Source of the DNA: an uncultured Spirochaetia bacterium
GTDB lineage: Bacteria; Spirochaetota; Brachyspiria; Brachyspirales; Brachyspiraceae
NCBI GenBank assembly: GCA_947040495.1
Contig: CAMRBQ010000001.1
Location: forward strand, 49,919-113,918
Direction: 5' to 3'
Length of the DNA stretch: 64,000 nucleotides
Position numbers and translations under genes: made by a program. The notes under the pieces are model-generated. The model was not told the origin of the DNA and ran no database searches. It saw only the letters and a program-made list of their open reading frames with translations. The first letter of the stretch is position 1, and each line of letters begins with the position of its first letter. This document shows, in pieces, positions 16,795 through 26,142 of this stretch.

Positions 16795-16832
16795 TTGACA
16801 GATGTAAATTAAATTGGTATCATCTAGGATAC
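16795..16832 (+). promoter_or_regulatory. trpR promoter overlapped by a palindromic operator candidate
   Basis: TTGACA (16795-16800) and TATCAT (16818-16823) are exactly 17 bases apart. A perfect inverted repeat GTATC (16817-16821)/GATAC (16828-16832) overlaps the -10 box and encloses CTAG, a tetramer also present in enteric TrpR operators. Autoregulation by the downstream TrpR-like protein is inferred. Confidence 0.6.
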
Positions 16833-16860
16833 ACATTACTATTTATAGGAATATAGAGTT

Positions 16861-17130
16861 ATGAAAAAATTTGCACATATTTTGGCAAATGAAAATGATG
16901 AAAAATTTATATTAAAATTATTAGAAGAGTTATTTACAAAAGATGAATTAGCTATGATAGAACAGCGACTTAAAATAGCACAACTTATAAAACAAAAAAT
17001 CCCCCAGCATACAATAGCTAAGCAAATAAAAGCAAGCCTATGTTCGATAACAAGGGGCTCAAAAATGCTCAAACTAGATGATAGTGCCCTTGGTCAGATT
17101 GTCGATAAATATTTTTTAAATGATAAATAA
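16861..17130 (+). CDS. trpR: TrpR-family repressor
   Basis: 89 residues, close to the length of TrpR. The helix-turn-helix region IAKQIKASLCSITRGSKMLK corresponds to the E. coli TrpR segment ending ATITRGSNSLK, and the preceding LFTKDELAMIEQRLKIAQLI matches the helices that form the dimer core. It should bind DNA, perhaps with tryptophan as corepressor, although the YerC/YecD group of this family is not proven to bind tryptophan. No trp biosynthesis or uptake gene is nearby; the only visible target is its own promoter. A clear G-rich ribosome binding site (aggaata) lies upstream. Confidence 0.82.
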   Translation: MKKFAHILANENDEKFILKLLEELFTKDELAMIEQRLKIAQLIKQKIPQHTIAKQIKASLCSITRGSKMLKLDDSALGQIVDKYFLNDK

Positions 17131-17252
17131 TTTTACTATTGTATAATAAAAAATAAATACTTTTTCAGACAAAATTGATGGCATCAAAATAGTTATTGTA
17201 TTTTTAAAAATAGTATAGTAAACTCTTTTTTGTTTAATATTGGAGAAATGTA

Positions 17253-18203
17253 TTGAGAATATATTCTATTATGATAGCATTTATAGTATTTTCATTATAT
17301 ATAAATGCCCAAACAAATTTAGAAAATACTAATGATGATTTAGCCCCCCCCTTAAATACCGCACTAACTAATAATATAAATGAAAATATAATTATCATTA
17401 CCCCTATAACAAATTATAATATAAATCCCTTAGCAAAAATAGTAAACACAAATTCTGGACTTTTTATAGATTTCTCTGTTCTAGGTAAATATAACCCCGT
17501 AAACTTAGGTTTTGATTTTAAGATATTTTATAGATTTAAAATGATAAAATCTGAAAATCCAATATTCAAAGGCAACCATCTAGATATTGGCATCGAAAAT
17601 ATATTTAGAGCAGGCTACAATATGATAGGTGCTTATGCAAAGGTTGTACCATTTATATTTATGGAGTTAGATGTAAAATCATACTATAATATATCTTACA
17701 ATGGTTTGGACTCTGGCTATATAGGCCTTAATGATAAAAATGAAGATACAAGCCCGTCTTTTATAGAAGAAACAAAAGGGGGAAATGCTAGCGGCTATTT
17801 TTTATCTATCGCCCCAACGTTTAAGGTAATATTTAATGAGAATATAGAAATAGCAAATAGAACAGAAATAAACTTTTTATCACAAGGCACATACCCATAC
17901 TATTTTAATAGAAATAACCATGTTGTACATGCCAAAAATGATATTGAAATACTTAATGAAATTTCAATATTAACCTATATCACACCAATAAAAGTAGGCC
18001 CTTCATATTCAATATTATATGTAAAAGGAACTGATATACTAACACAAAGCGTAGATTTAAATCTCGACTTTGATAAATATTTTTTAAGCAACCGATTAAA
18101 ACTATATTTTTATCTTAAAGCAGGCTTTTATATTGTCAAGCCATATTATGCTAATAGTACATTTATTTCAGCATTTCTTGGGGTGCAATACCAAATATTA
18201 TGA
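17253..18203 (+). CDS. exported protein, probably outer-membrane
   Basis: 316 residues starting at a TTG. That start is decided by GGAGAA six bases upstream and by the signal peptide that follows (RIYSIMIAFIVFSLYINA before QTN). The mature protein is rich in alternating hydrophobic and aromatic residues and ends FISAFLGVQYQIL, a C-terminus typical of a beta-barrel. It overlaps ftsW by 4 bases (ATGA), so the two are translationally coupled, and a link to envelope growth is possible. No family recognised. Confidence 0.7.
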   Translation: MRIYSIMIAFIVFSLYINAQTNLENTNDDLAPPLNTALTNNINENIIIITPITNYNINPLAKIVNTNSGLFIDFSVLGKYNPVNLGFDFKIFYRFKMIKSENPIFKGNHLDIGIENIFRAGYNMIGAYAKVVPFIFMELDVKSYYNISYNGLDSGYIGLNDKNEDTSPSFIEETKGGNASGYFLSIAPTFKVIFNENIEIANRTEINFLSQGTYPYYFNRNNHVVHAKNDIEILNEISILTYITPIKVGPSYSILYVKGTDILTQSVDLNLDFDKYFLSNRLKLYFYLKAGFYIVKPYYANSTFISAFLGVQYQIL

Positions 18204-19276
18204 AGAAAAAACTTATTCCAGATATTTATTTATTGTTAATAGTTATAATTTTGGTTGTTATGGGATTCTTGGCAATACATAATACTAGCATAACATACAA
18301 CTTAAAAGAAGATATATTTGAAGGCTATATAGCATTATTAATATTTTCTTGCATTATATCCATAATAATAATATTTATGCCATCTCTTACCAAAATATTA
18401 GATAAATCTGTCATGGGCTTAGTATTTGTTACTATAGTTCTCTTACTAGTAGTATTTCTGCCGGGCATAGGGTTGAAATCTGGTAATGCTAGAAGATGGA
18501 TAGATATTGGTGGACTATTTACTTTTCAACCATCTGAGCTTGCAAAACTTACAATAGTTATATACCTTTCTAGTGTTCTAAGCAAAAAAGGTAACAAATT
18601 AAATTTATTCAAAAAAGGTTTCTTACCACCGCTAATAGTACTTATAATAATAGTTACATTGATAGCAATAGAGCCTGATTTTGGTACAGCCATATTTTTT
18701 GCTTTAGTTGGATTTTTAATATTTTTTTATGCAGGTATTCCTGTTATATATCTTATTGCGGTTGGTACTGTCATATTTATTTTAGGGGTGCTTTTTGTTA
18801 CTTCCCAACCTTATATGTATGAAAGGATACAGGGATTTACAAATCAATCGGGCTATCAAATATCTCAAGCTATAGCATCATTTGAAAGGGGTGGCATATT
18901 TGGCATGCCATTAGAAGAAATAATAGAAAATCCAATACATCTACCAGCCGCTATAACCGACTTTATATTAGCATCGATAGCACAAAGCATGGGGCTTTTT
19001 GGCACTGTTTTGGTAGTGCTTTCATTTTTATTTTTCATGATTAGAGGCTTTATCATCGTAAAAAGAATAGATGATTTATTTTCAAGGTATCTAGCATTTT
19101 CTATTGTAATTTCTATAACAACACAAGCTTATACAAATATGCTAGTAGCTGTATCACTTCTGCCAATAACTGGAATGACTTTGCCTTTTATAAGCTATGG
19201 ACGTAATTCCATGTTTATTACAATGATAATGTGCTCAATACTTCTAAATATTAGTAGAGAGGCGATAAAAAAATGA
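18200..19276 (+). CDS. ftsW: SEDS-family peptidoglycan polymerase (FtsW/RodA type)
   Basis: 358 residues, about ten membrane helices. Conserved SEDS features are SGNARRWIDIG, FQPSELAKL and the Asp in AAITDFILA (the catalytic-type Asp). It polymerises lipid II outside the membrane. The assignment to FtsW rather than RodA rests on murG directly downstream with a 4-base overlap. The sequence is divergent: the usual EAHTDF is AAITDF, the GEELG stretch is AQSMG, and the SYGGSS stretch is SYGRNS. Whether it is the main divisome enzyme is open. Confidence 0.82.
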   Translation: MKKKLIPDIYLLLIVIILVVMGFLAIHNTSITYNLKEDIFEGYIALLIFSCIISIIIIFMPSLTKILDKSVMGLVFVTIVLLLVVFLPGIGLKSGNARRWIDIGGLFTFQPSELAKLTIVIYLSSVLSKKGNKLNLFKKGFLPPLIVLIIIVTLIAIEPDFGTAIFFALVGFLIFFYAGIPVIYLIAVGTVIFILGVLFVTSQPYMYERIQGFTNQSGYQISQAIASFERGGIFGMPLEEIIENPIHLPAAITDFILASIAQSMGLFGTVLVVLSFLFFMIRGFIIVKRIDDLFSRYLAFSIVISITTQAYTNMLVAVSLLPITGMTLPFISYGRNSMFITMIMCSILLNISREAIKK

Positions 19277-20346
19277 ACATAATAATATGCGGTGGTGGAA
19301 CGGCAGGACATCTTACCCCTGCTATGGCGATATATGATGAGGCGATAAATAATAATCATAATGTTACTTTGATTATATCACAAAAAGATAAACATATTGT
19401 TCCATCAGAATATTATAATTATCATACTTTGAAACTATCTTCGCCTATAAATCTCAAAAGAAAAATAATATTTATGTTTCAGTTCTGCTTTGCTTTTATC
19501 TCTAGTATAAAATATATAAAAAAATATAAGGCTGATATAATTATAGGCATGGGTGGATTTGTATCTTTGCCTACTCTAATATGCGGATTATTTATGAGGA
19601 AGAAAATATTTTTATGCGAGCAAAATTCCATACCCGGTAAAGTTAATAAACTAATGGCAAAATATGCTACTTCTATATATGTAACATTTTCTAAGTCATT
19701 AGAATATTTCCCAAAAGCTAATGTATTTGGCAATCCTGTTAGAAGTGGATTTTTTAAAATTACCAAGCATGATGCAAGGCAAAAACTAAAAATAAAAGAT
19801 AATGATAAAGTATTAATTGTTATGGGCGGCTCTCAAGGGGCAAAAAAAATAAATGAGATGTTCTTAGAATCATTAGAAACAATAACAAAAGAAATTGACA
19901 ATATAAATATTTATTGGTTATGTGGCCCATTATGGGCAAAGCATTTTCAAGATTGTATTGATGAAAAAGGCTATAAAAACATTCATATTTTTGATTATTA
20001 TAATGATATGCCAAGCCTTTTATGGGCGGCTGATTTTGCTATCTCTAGGGCGGGCAGTAGTACTATTAGCGAAATAATTGTAGCGGCTCTTCCATCACTA
20101 CTTATACCATTTCCATATGCATCAGAAAATCATCAATATTTTAATGCAAAAGAGCTGTCGGACGTAAATGCATCATTACTTATGGAAGAAAAAGATATCA
20201 CATTAGATACTTTGCAAAGTATAATTGTGGAAAATATGGCTGATGATCGCTTGCAAAATAATATGAAAGAAAATATGAAAAACTTAGGGGCAAATATGGC
20301 AGCCAAGAATATATTAAATAGTATAGAAAATATAGTTAATAAATAA
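19273..20346 (+). CDS. murG: UDP-GlcNAc:lipid I N-acetylglucosaminyltransferase
   Basis: 357 residues, GT-B fold. The N-terminal GGGTAGHLTPA corresponds to the usual GGTGGHxxPA loop. FGNPVR, GGSQGAKKIN (about 177-186) and the UDP-GlcNAc site SRAGSSTISEI followed by ENHQYFNA are all present. It converts lipid I to lipid II on the inner face of the membrane, feeding the SEDS polymerase whose gene overlaps it by 4 bases. It is convergent with ymdB, 17 bases apart, with no obvious terminator between. Confidence 0.95.
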   Translation: MNIIICGGGTAGHLTPAMAIYDEAINNNHNVTLIISQKDKHIVPSEYYNYHTLKLSSPINLKRKIIFMFQFCFAFISSIKYIKKYKADIIIGMGGFVSLPTLICGLFMRKKIFLCEQNSIPGKVNKLMAKYATSIYVTFSKSLEYFPKANVFGNPVRSGFFKITKHDARQKLKIKDNDKVLIVMGGSQGAKKINEMFLESLETITKEIDNINIYWLCGPLWAKHFQDCIDEKGYKNIHIFDYYNDMPSLLWAADFAISRAGSSTISEIIVAALPSLLIPFPYASENHQYFNAKELSDVNASLLMEEKDITLDTLQSIIVENMADDRLQNNMKENMKNLGANMAAKNILNSIENIVNK

Positions 20347-20363
20347 AAAGTATTTACTATTAC

Positions 20364-21176
20364 CTATTTTTGTGGCTCTATGATATCTTCTTTATATGCT
20401 CTATTTATGCGTTTAATAGATAAAGCACGACCGCTCTTCTCATCAATTTCGACAACAATAGCATTTATCATTGGATAAGATAATGACACCTCAAATCGAT
20501 GTGGTATATGTGTTATAAATCTAGATAAAGCATTTTCTACTTTCGTTCCAATAATAGAATCATAACCACCACACATGCCAATATCTGTTATATAAGCAGT
20601 ACCGCCAGATAATATTTTCTCATCTGCAGTTTGAACATGCGTATGTGTACCAAAAACCAAAGAGGCTTGCCCATCAACATGATAACCCATAGCTATTTTT
20701 TCAGCAGTAGCCTCTGCATGCATATCTATTATTATAATATTTGTTTTATTTTTAATATGCTTTATAGCATCAAGCACTTTTTTGAATGGACAATCAAGTG
20801 CTTCCATAAAAACCCTACCCAAAAGATTTATAACAGCGATATTGCAACCAAATGCATTATATATATTATAACCAAGCCCTATAGTATTATCAGGATAATT
20901 ATATGGACGAAGTAGCCTACCTTCTCCACCTATAAGAGCAAATACATCTTTATTATGCCATACATGATTGCCCGTTGTTAGAACATCGACACCCATATCA
21001 AATAGTTCTGAAGCAGTATTTCTCGTAATGCCGATACCATTAGCAGAATTTTCACCATTTGCAATTGTAAAATCAATATCAAATTCTGCTTTTATTTCAT
21101 CAATATGCTTTTTTAATGATGTCCTACCGTTAATACCAATGACATCACCAATACAAAGGATAATTTTATTTGCCAT
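20364..21176 (-). CDS. ymdB: YmdB-type metallophosphoesterase
   Basis: 270 residues of the TIGR00282 metallophosphoesterase family. Metal-binding motifs are GDVIG (about 7-11), NGENSANG, TGNHVWH, DMHAEAT and FGTHTHVQTAD. Family members hydrolyse 2',3'-cyclic nucleotides and in Bacillus affect RNA turnover and stress development. It follows rny by 22 bases on the same strand, the same pairing known in many bacteria, which supports a role in RNA metabolism. Confidence 0.93.
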   Translation of the reverse strand: MANKIILCIGDVIGINGRTSLKKHIDEIKAEFDIDFTIANGENSANGIGITRNTASELFDMGVDVLTTGNHVWHNKDVFALIGGEGRLLRPYNYPDNTIGLGYNIYNAFGCNIAVINLLGRVFMEALDCPFKKVLDAIKHIKNKTNIIIIDMHAEATAEKIAMGYHVDGQASLVFGTHTHVQTADEKILSGGTAYITDIGMCGGYDSIIGTKVENALSRFITHIPHRFEVSLSYPMINAIVVEIDEKSGRALSIKRINRAYKEDIIEPQK

Positions 21177-21198
21177 AAATGTATAATCCCCACTATCA

Positions 21199-22740
21199 CT
21201 ATCTTGCGACTTCTACAACCCTCATCTCTCTAATAACAGCAACCCTTATAATACCCGGGTATTTTAAATCACTTTCTATCTTTTTAGCAATATCGCGTGC
21301 AAGTTGTTTGGCTTGGTCATCGTTAACAGTATCATTTCTAACGAGAACACGTAATTCCCTACCTGCCTGTATCGCAAATGCTTTTTCTACACCCTCAAAA
21401 CTATCAGCAATACGCTCGAGGTTTTCAAGCCTTTTGACATATAAATCAAAACTCTCTCTTCTCGCACCAGGTCTTGCAGCACTAATTGCATCGGCAGCCT
21501 TTACAATAACAGCCTCGACACTAATAGTATCTACATCGCCATGATGAGCCCGTATAGCATTTACTACCTTTTCATTTTCACCAAATCTTTTGGCTAAATC
21601 CCCACCTGTCATAGCATGTGAGCCTTCGCCATCAATACCTATTGCCTTACCTATATCATGTAGGAAGCCCGCACGTTTTGCAAGGTCCACATCAGCATTT
21701 ATCTCTGTAGCAATAATGGCACAGATATTAGCAACCTCTTTACTATGATGAAGCATATTCTGCCCATAACTTGTACGATATTTGAGTCTACCCATATGTC
21801 TAATAATTTCTGGATGTACTGTTGCAATATTCAAATCATTTACAGCAGCCTCTCCATATTCAATTATAGCCTCTTCGATATCTCTTTTAGTTCGCTCTAC
21901 AATCTCTTCGATACGAGCTGGATGTATTCTTCCATCAACTATAAGTTTTTCTAATGAAAGTTTGGCTATTTCTTTTCGAACAGGGTCAAAACATGAAATA
22001 ACAACAGCCTCTGGGGTATCATCGATAATAATATCAACACCTGTTAATGTTTCAAGCATACGTATATTTCGACCCTCACGCCCAATTATACGACCTTTCA
22101 TCTCTTCACCGGGTAGAGATACAGATGTTACAGATGTGTCTTGAACAACCTCTGAACCAAGCCTTTGTATAGCCTGAATAATTATATCGGAAGCCCTCTT
22201 TTCGGCTGTCTCTAAGGCATTTCTCTCTATATTTTCTACAGTTTTTAGAGAATGTTTGCGAGCCTCTTCTTCAACGGCATCCATGATTATCTTTTTAGCT
22301 TCATCGGAAGTAAGCCCAGATATTTTCTCAAGCTCTTCTGTTTGTTTTTGAAGAAGTACATTTATCTCTTCTTTACTTTCATTTAACTGTGCATCTTTTT
22401 GACTTATATCCTGCTCTCTCTTTTCAAGCTGCTGAGATTTTTTATCAATATTTTCTTCTCTTTGATGCAAACGACTTTCAAATTTTTGAATATCTTGTCG
22501 TCTTTCTCTATTTTCTCTTTCTAATATATTTCGTTCTTTCTGTATTTCATCGCGTGTTTCTAATAAAATTACCTTTTGTTCTCTATCTATCTTTTCAATC
22601 TTATCTTTTGATTCTTCTATAAGTTTATTCGCTTTCATTTCCGCTGAATTAAGTTGTTTTGATGACCAAACATAACGGAAAACAAATCCTAATAAAAACG
22701 CCACGAGAAATACGACGAAAACAATGGCTATCATTGGCAT
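21199..22740 (-). CDS. rny: ribonuclease Y
   Basis: 513 residues with the standard order: N-terminal membrane helix (about 3-22), long charged coiled coil (about 30-190), KH domain (GRIIGREGRNIRMLETLTGV) and HD domain (HHSKEVANICAII, FLHDIGKA). It initiates mRNA decay at the membrane. It is upstream of ymdB in the same transcript. The 250 bases between its start and rpe hold no gene that I can see. Confidence 0.97.
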   Translation of the reverse strand: MPMIAIVFVVFLVAFLLGFVFRYVWSSKQLNSAEMKANKLIEESKDKIEKIDREQKVILLETRDEIQKERNILERENRERRQDIQKFESRLHQREENIDKKSQQLEKREQDISQKDAQLNESKEEINVLLQKQTEELEKISGLTSDEAKKIIMDAVEEEARKHSLKTVENIERNALETAEKRASDIIIQAIQRLGSEVVQDTSVTSVSLPGEEMKGRIIGREGRNIRMLETLTGVDIIIDDTPEAVVISCFDPVRKEIAKLSLEKLIVDGRIHPARIEEIVERTKRDIEEAIIEYGEAAVNDLNIATVHPEIIRHMGRLKYRTSYGQNMLHHSKEVANICAIIATEINADVDLAKRAGFLHDIGKAIGIDGEGSHAMTGGDLAKRFGENEKVVNAIRAHHGDVDTISVEAVIVKAADAISAARPGARRESFDLYVKRLENLERIADSFEGVEKAFAIQAGRELRVLVRNDTVNDDQAKQLARDIAKKIESDLKYPGIIRVAVIREMRVVEVAR

Positions 22741-22990
22741 ATTGCTTCTCCAATTTTATTTTTCATTCGTCGTAAAAATATTAAAACCCTTTACAAGGCA
22801 TTTAATTTAACATAAAAATCAAAAATGTCAATTAGCTTTAAGAAATCTCAAGTTGAAGATCAAAGTACAACTATAATAGAAACACCCTATTAAACAATAT
22901 AAAATGGAAGTATTTTAGATAAAATATAACAAAATTTTAATATAAAGAGTTGTCATTATTAACATAACTACAACCATAATTTATAATTTA

Positions 22991-23644
22991 CTAGCAGCCT
23001 CTGATATTTTTAATGGCTTCGCTTATATTATCATTATCTAAAATAGCAGTTCCAGCGATAATATAATTAGCGCCACTTTCTTTAATACCCATAACATTAC
23101 TAGAATTAACACCGCCATCAACTGCAAGTAAAATATCTCTGCCGCTTCTATCAATAATATCTCTAGCATCAGCAATCTTTTTCAGAGAGTTTTCGATAAA
23201 ACTCTGCCCACCAGCACCAGGATTTACAGACATAATAAGAACATAATCTAACATATCTAATATATCTTTTATATGCACTACAGGGCTATGCGGATTAAGT
23301 ACTATACCTGCCTTTATACCATACTGCTTTATTTTTTGCAAAAGTTTATGAACATGATAATTGTTTTCTATATGTACACTTATAATATCTACGCCAACTT
23401 GAGCAAATGCATCGATATGTCTTTCCGTATTTTCTGTCATTAGATGTACATCAAGTTTAAGGTTTGTTATATTTTTTATATCACTTGCCATTTTTGAACC
23501 AAATGTAATATTATCGACAAAACTACCGTCCATAACATCTAAATGGATATAGTCTGCCCCGCCATTCTCTAAATCTTTTATAGTACTTTCAAGCCTATAA
23601 AAAGGACATGAAAGTATTGATGGGGCTATATATATTTTTTTCAT
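22991..23644 (-). CDS. rpe: ribulose-phosphate 3-epimerase
   Basis: 217 residues. HLDVMDGSFVDNITFG, LDVHLMTEN, MSVNPGAGGQSF and VDGGVN are the active-site and metal-binding segments of the Rpe TIM barrel. It interconverts ribulose 5-phosphate and xylulose 5-phosphate in the pentose phosphate pathway. Its ATG overlaps the accD stop (ATGA), so it is coupled to accD. Confidence 0.95.
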   Translation of the reverse strand: MKKIYIAPSILSCPFYRLESTIKDLENGGADYIHLDVMDGSFVDNITFGSKMASDIKNITNLKLDVHLMTENTERHIDAFAQVGVDIISVHIENNYHVHKLLQKIKQYGIKAGIVLNPHSPVVHIKDILDMLDYVLIMSVNPGAGGQSFIENSLKKIADARDIIDRSGRDILLAVDGGVNSSNVMGIKESGANYIIAGTAILDNDNISEAIKNIRGC

Positions 23645-24525
23645 AATGCTCGTTCTTCTTCCATAAAGAAGTCAAATAAAGTATCAAGAAGAGATTTCAT
23701 CTCTCTTCTATCGCAAATTATATCGACAAAGCCATGTTGTTTTAAGAATTCTGCCCTCTGAAAACCTTCAGGTAATTTTGTTTTGATAGTTTGCTCAATA
23801 ACTCGAGGGCCCGCAAAGCCTATCAAAGCCTTGGGTTCAGATATTATAACATCACCAAGCATGGCAAAACTAGCGGTAACACCACCTGTTGTTGGATTTG
23901 TTAGTATCGATATAAATGGCAATTTCGCATCAGAAAGCAAAGTTAATGCAGCAGAGGTTTTTGCCATTTGCATAAGAGAGAGTATCCCCTCATGCATACG
24001 AGCACCACCCGAAGCCGAAATAATGATGAGCGGGGCTTTTATTTCGATAGCATGCAAAACAGATTGATATATCTTCTCGCCAACAACGCTGCCCATACTA
24101 CCACCCAAAAAACTAAAATCCATGACAGCAAGAACCACATCCCTATTATTTATTTTAGCTACAGCTGTTATAATTGCCTCATTTCTACTTGTTTTTTTCT
24201 TGGCATTAATAACTTTATCTATATATGTACCACTAGCATCTGTGAACTCAAGTGGATCGCCAGAACTTAGCTCTTCATTAAATTCATTAAAGCTGCCTTC
24301 ATCTACAAGAGATGAAATACGTTCTCGACTATCAATTCTAAAATGATAAGCACAACTATCGCATACCATCTGATTATTTTTTAAATCTTCATTATATATA
24401 ATAGCAGAACATAATGGACATTTTATCCACTGCGAATCGCTTTTAACATCCGCATTTTTTTCATCGCTATATTTTATCTTAGATGTAATAGTATATTTTG
24501 GCTTAATAAACCATTTTTTATTCAT
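23641..24525 (-). CDS. accD: acetyl-CoA carboxylase carboxyltransferase subunit beta
   Basis: 294 residues. An N-terminal zinc ribbon (CPLC at about 38-41 and CDSC) precedes the carboxyltransferase core with SGGARMHEG, TNPTTGGVTASFAMLGD and GFAGPRVIEQT. With AccA it moves carboxyl from biotin to acetyl-CoA, the first step of fatty acid synthesis. accA is not in the window. It is followed by rpe with a 4-base overlap and preceded by the SPFH gene on the opposite side of a 35-base gap on the same strand. Confidence 0.95.
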   Translation of the reverse strand: MNKKWFIKPKYTITSKIKYSDEKNADVKSDSQWIKCPLCSAIIYNEDLKNNQMVCDSCAYHFRIDSRERISSLVDEGSFNEFNEELSSGDPLEFTDASGTYIDKVINAKKKTSRNEAIITAVAKINNRDVVLAVMDFSFLGGSMGSVVGEKIYQSVLHAIEIKAPLIIISASGGARMHEGILSLMQMAKTSAALTLLSDAKLPFISILTNPTTGGVTASFAMLGDVIISEPKALIGFAGPRVIEQTIKTKLPEGFQRAEFLKQHGFVDIICDRREMKSLLDTLFDFFMEEERAL

Positions 24526-24560
24526 AATCCATCCATAATATAATTATTAGATAACTTTAT

Positions 24561-25346
24561 CTATCTACCACTTAGGTCAATTATAGCATTACCATCGCCA
24601 CCTTGATATAAAGGAAGCTTTCCATCCCATTTGTCTATCATTTTTTGTTTGATAAGCTGGTCTGTAAGTGATGATTGTACTATTCTATTTGCCTCTGCTG
24701 TACCTTGTGCTTTTTCTATCTCACCTTGAGCCTGATATTTTACTTTTTCAAGTTCATTTTTTGCTCTAAGTGCATCCTGTTCTGCTATTTTTTTTGCCTC
24801 AATAGATTTGTCAAACTCTTCGCTAAAATCATGATTGATTATCGAAGCAGATGCTACTTCTATTCCATACCTTTTAAAATCACTTTTTAAATCTGTAAGC
24901 AACTCTAATGCAAGTCGAGAACGCTCTTCTATAAATTGCTCTATAGTATAGCGTGCGACAACAGCATTAACCGTTTCGCTTATTCTAGGCTCCATAAGAC
25001 GATATTTATAATCTATACCAAACTTTCTATAAAGGTCAAGTACATCGCCTGCAATATTAAACTGAACATTCAAAGCAACATTTATAGTTTGAATATCTTT
25101 ACTAGAAACAGTGTATGCCTGTTCGACATTTTGCTCTCTAGTTTCAAGCCTCTTCACAGTTTCAATAAAAGGGATTTTAAATGACAGCCCTTCATTTAAC
25201 ACTTTGACAGCCTTACCAAATCTTATTAATATCCCAACCTCTCCAGTTCTCACAATAACAGAGCTTTGGCTTATTAAAAATATTACTGCAACTGCAATGG
25301 CAATTATTGGCATACTCGCTGATAGTCCTTTTTTTGATACTTGCAT
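24561..25346 (-). CDS. SPFH-domain (prohibitin/HflC-like) membrane protein
   Basis: 261 residues. One N-terminal membrane helix (about 9-28) is followed by the SPFH/band 7 domain (VRTGEVGILIRFGKAVKVL, then RLETREQNVE) and a coiled-coil tail rich in Ala, Glu and Lys (AEQDALRAKNELEKVKYQ), ending LIDLSGR. Family members form ring-like membrane scaffolds, often regulating proteases such as FtsH. ftsH lies 13 kb away and is not linked. It is the first gene of the SPFH-accD-rpe set. Confidence 0.88.
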   Translation of the reverse strand: MQVSKKGLSASMPIIAIAVAVIFLISQSSVIVRTGEVGILIRFGKAVKVLNEGLSFKIPFIETVKRLETREQNVEQAYTVSSKDIQTINVALNVQFNIAGDVLDLYRKFGIDYKYRLMEPRISETVNAVVARYTIEQFIEERSRLALELLTDLKSDFKRYGIEVASASIINHDFSEEFDKSIEAKKIAEQDALRAKNELEKVKYQAQGEIEKAQGTAEANRIVQSSLTDQLIKQKMIDKWDGKLPLYQGGDGNAIIDLSGR

Positions 25347-25558
25347 ATGTATTATTAATTCTCCTAGATTTCAAAAATTCTATGACAAAAAAAATAATAA
25401 CATACTATTATTATTTTGTCTACATATAATAAAACACCAGCATTTATTTTTCGAGCCTATATAATGATTTTTATATTGTCATTTTTATATTGTGATATAT
25501 TTTTATAGCATATTCTATTGTGGATTTAACTATTATCAGCAATGAAAAAAAGATAATT

Positions 25559-25804
25559 ATGGCAAATGACTTAATTATAAACTTAGATAAACTCCATACT
25601 ACTGAAATGGGTATTGATAGGATAAAACGCAACTTAGAGATTGATGTAGAAGATGTTATTAAGTATTGTTACAATAAGATATTAAGCAATACAGCAATCA
25701 TCGAACGTAAAGGTAAGAATTGGTATATTTTTGTAGATGGTTGCAAGATAACTGTTAATGCTCATAGTTATACAATTATCACAGCACATAAAGAGAAAAA
25801 ATGA
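25559..25804 (+). CDS. DUF3781 protein
   Basis: 81 residues from the ATG at 25559; an in-frame GTG at 25520 would add 13. LDKLHTTEMGIDRIKRNL, RKGKNWYIFVDGCKITVNAH and SYTIITAHK match the DUF3781 family, whose function is not known. No ribosome binding site is convincing. The stop overlaps an ATG of a 34-codon frame, and a further gene remnant follows, so the segment 25500-26060 looks like a decayed or recently acquired cassette. Confidence 0.75.
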   Translation: MANDLIINLDKLHTTEMGIDRIKRNLEIDVEDVIKYCYNKILSNTAIIERKGKNWYIFVDGCKITVNAHSYTIITAHKEKK

Positions 25805-26059
25805 TTTCTTCAATTAAGGAATTGAATACCTTTTCTATTATAGAACAAGAAATGAAACTTACTTGTAATCAATCACATAATAGCCGAATTGCTAAACAAT
25901 TTTGAAAATAATTTAATTTAAACCTTAAAAACACTATCTTTTGCAAGGTAGCATTTGGACGATGAAGAAAGTATTTATATGATAAAAGACTTAGCAAAAA
26001 ATAATAATGCAAAAGCTATTGAGTTTTATCAGAAAAACAATATTAATATACTATCATAA
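25801..26059 (+). pseudogene. short frames after DUF3781, probable gene remnants
   Basis: A 34-codon frame (25801-25905, starting MISSIKELNTFSIIEQE) overlaps the DUF3781 stop by ATGA and could be coupled to it. A second open stretch to 26059 reads HLDDEESIYMIKDLAKNN and onward to NINILS, which looks like the C-terminal end of a larger protein because it opens at a stop, not at a start. Neither is recognised. They may be independent small proteins, but decay is more likely. Confidence 0.35.
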
Positions 26060-26142
26060 AATAATTAAAAGCCTTGTTATATATAGATATTTAGGTATAT
26101 TATAGTAACATATAAAACACTTATTTAATATAAAAGGATAAC

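Noticed and set aside
17253..18203. FtsQ-like division protein, because the gene overlaps ftsW
   Set aside because: The product has a cleavable signal peptide and barrel-like pattern, not the anchored POTRA layout of FtsQ.
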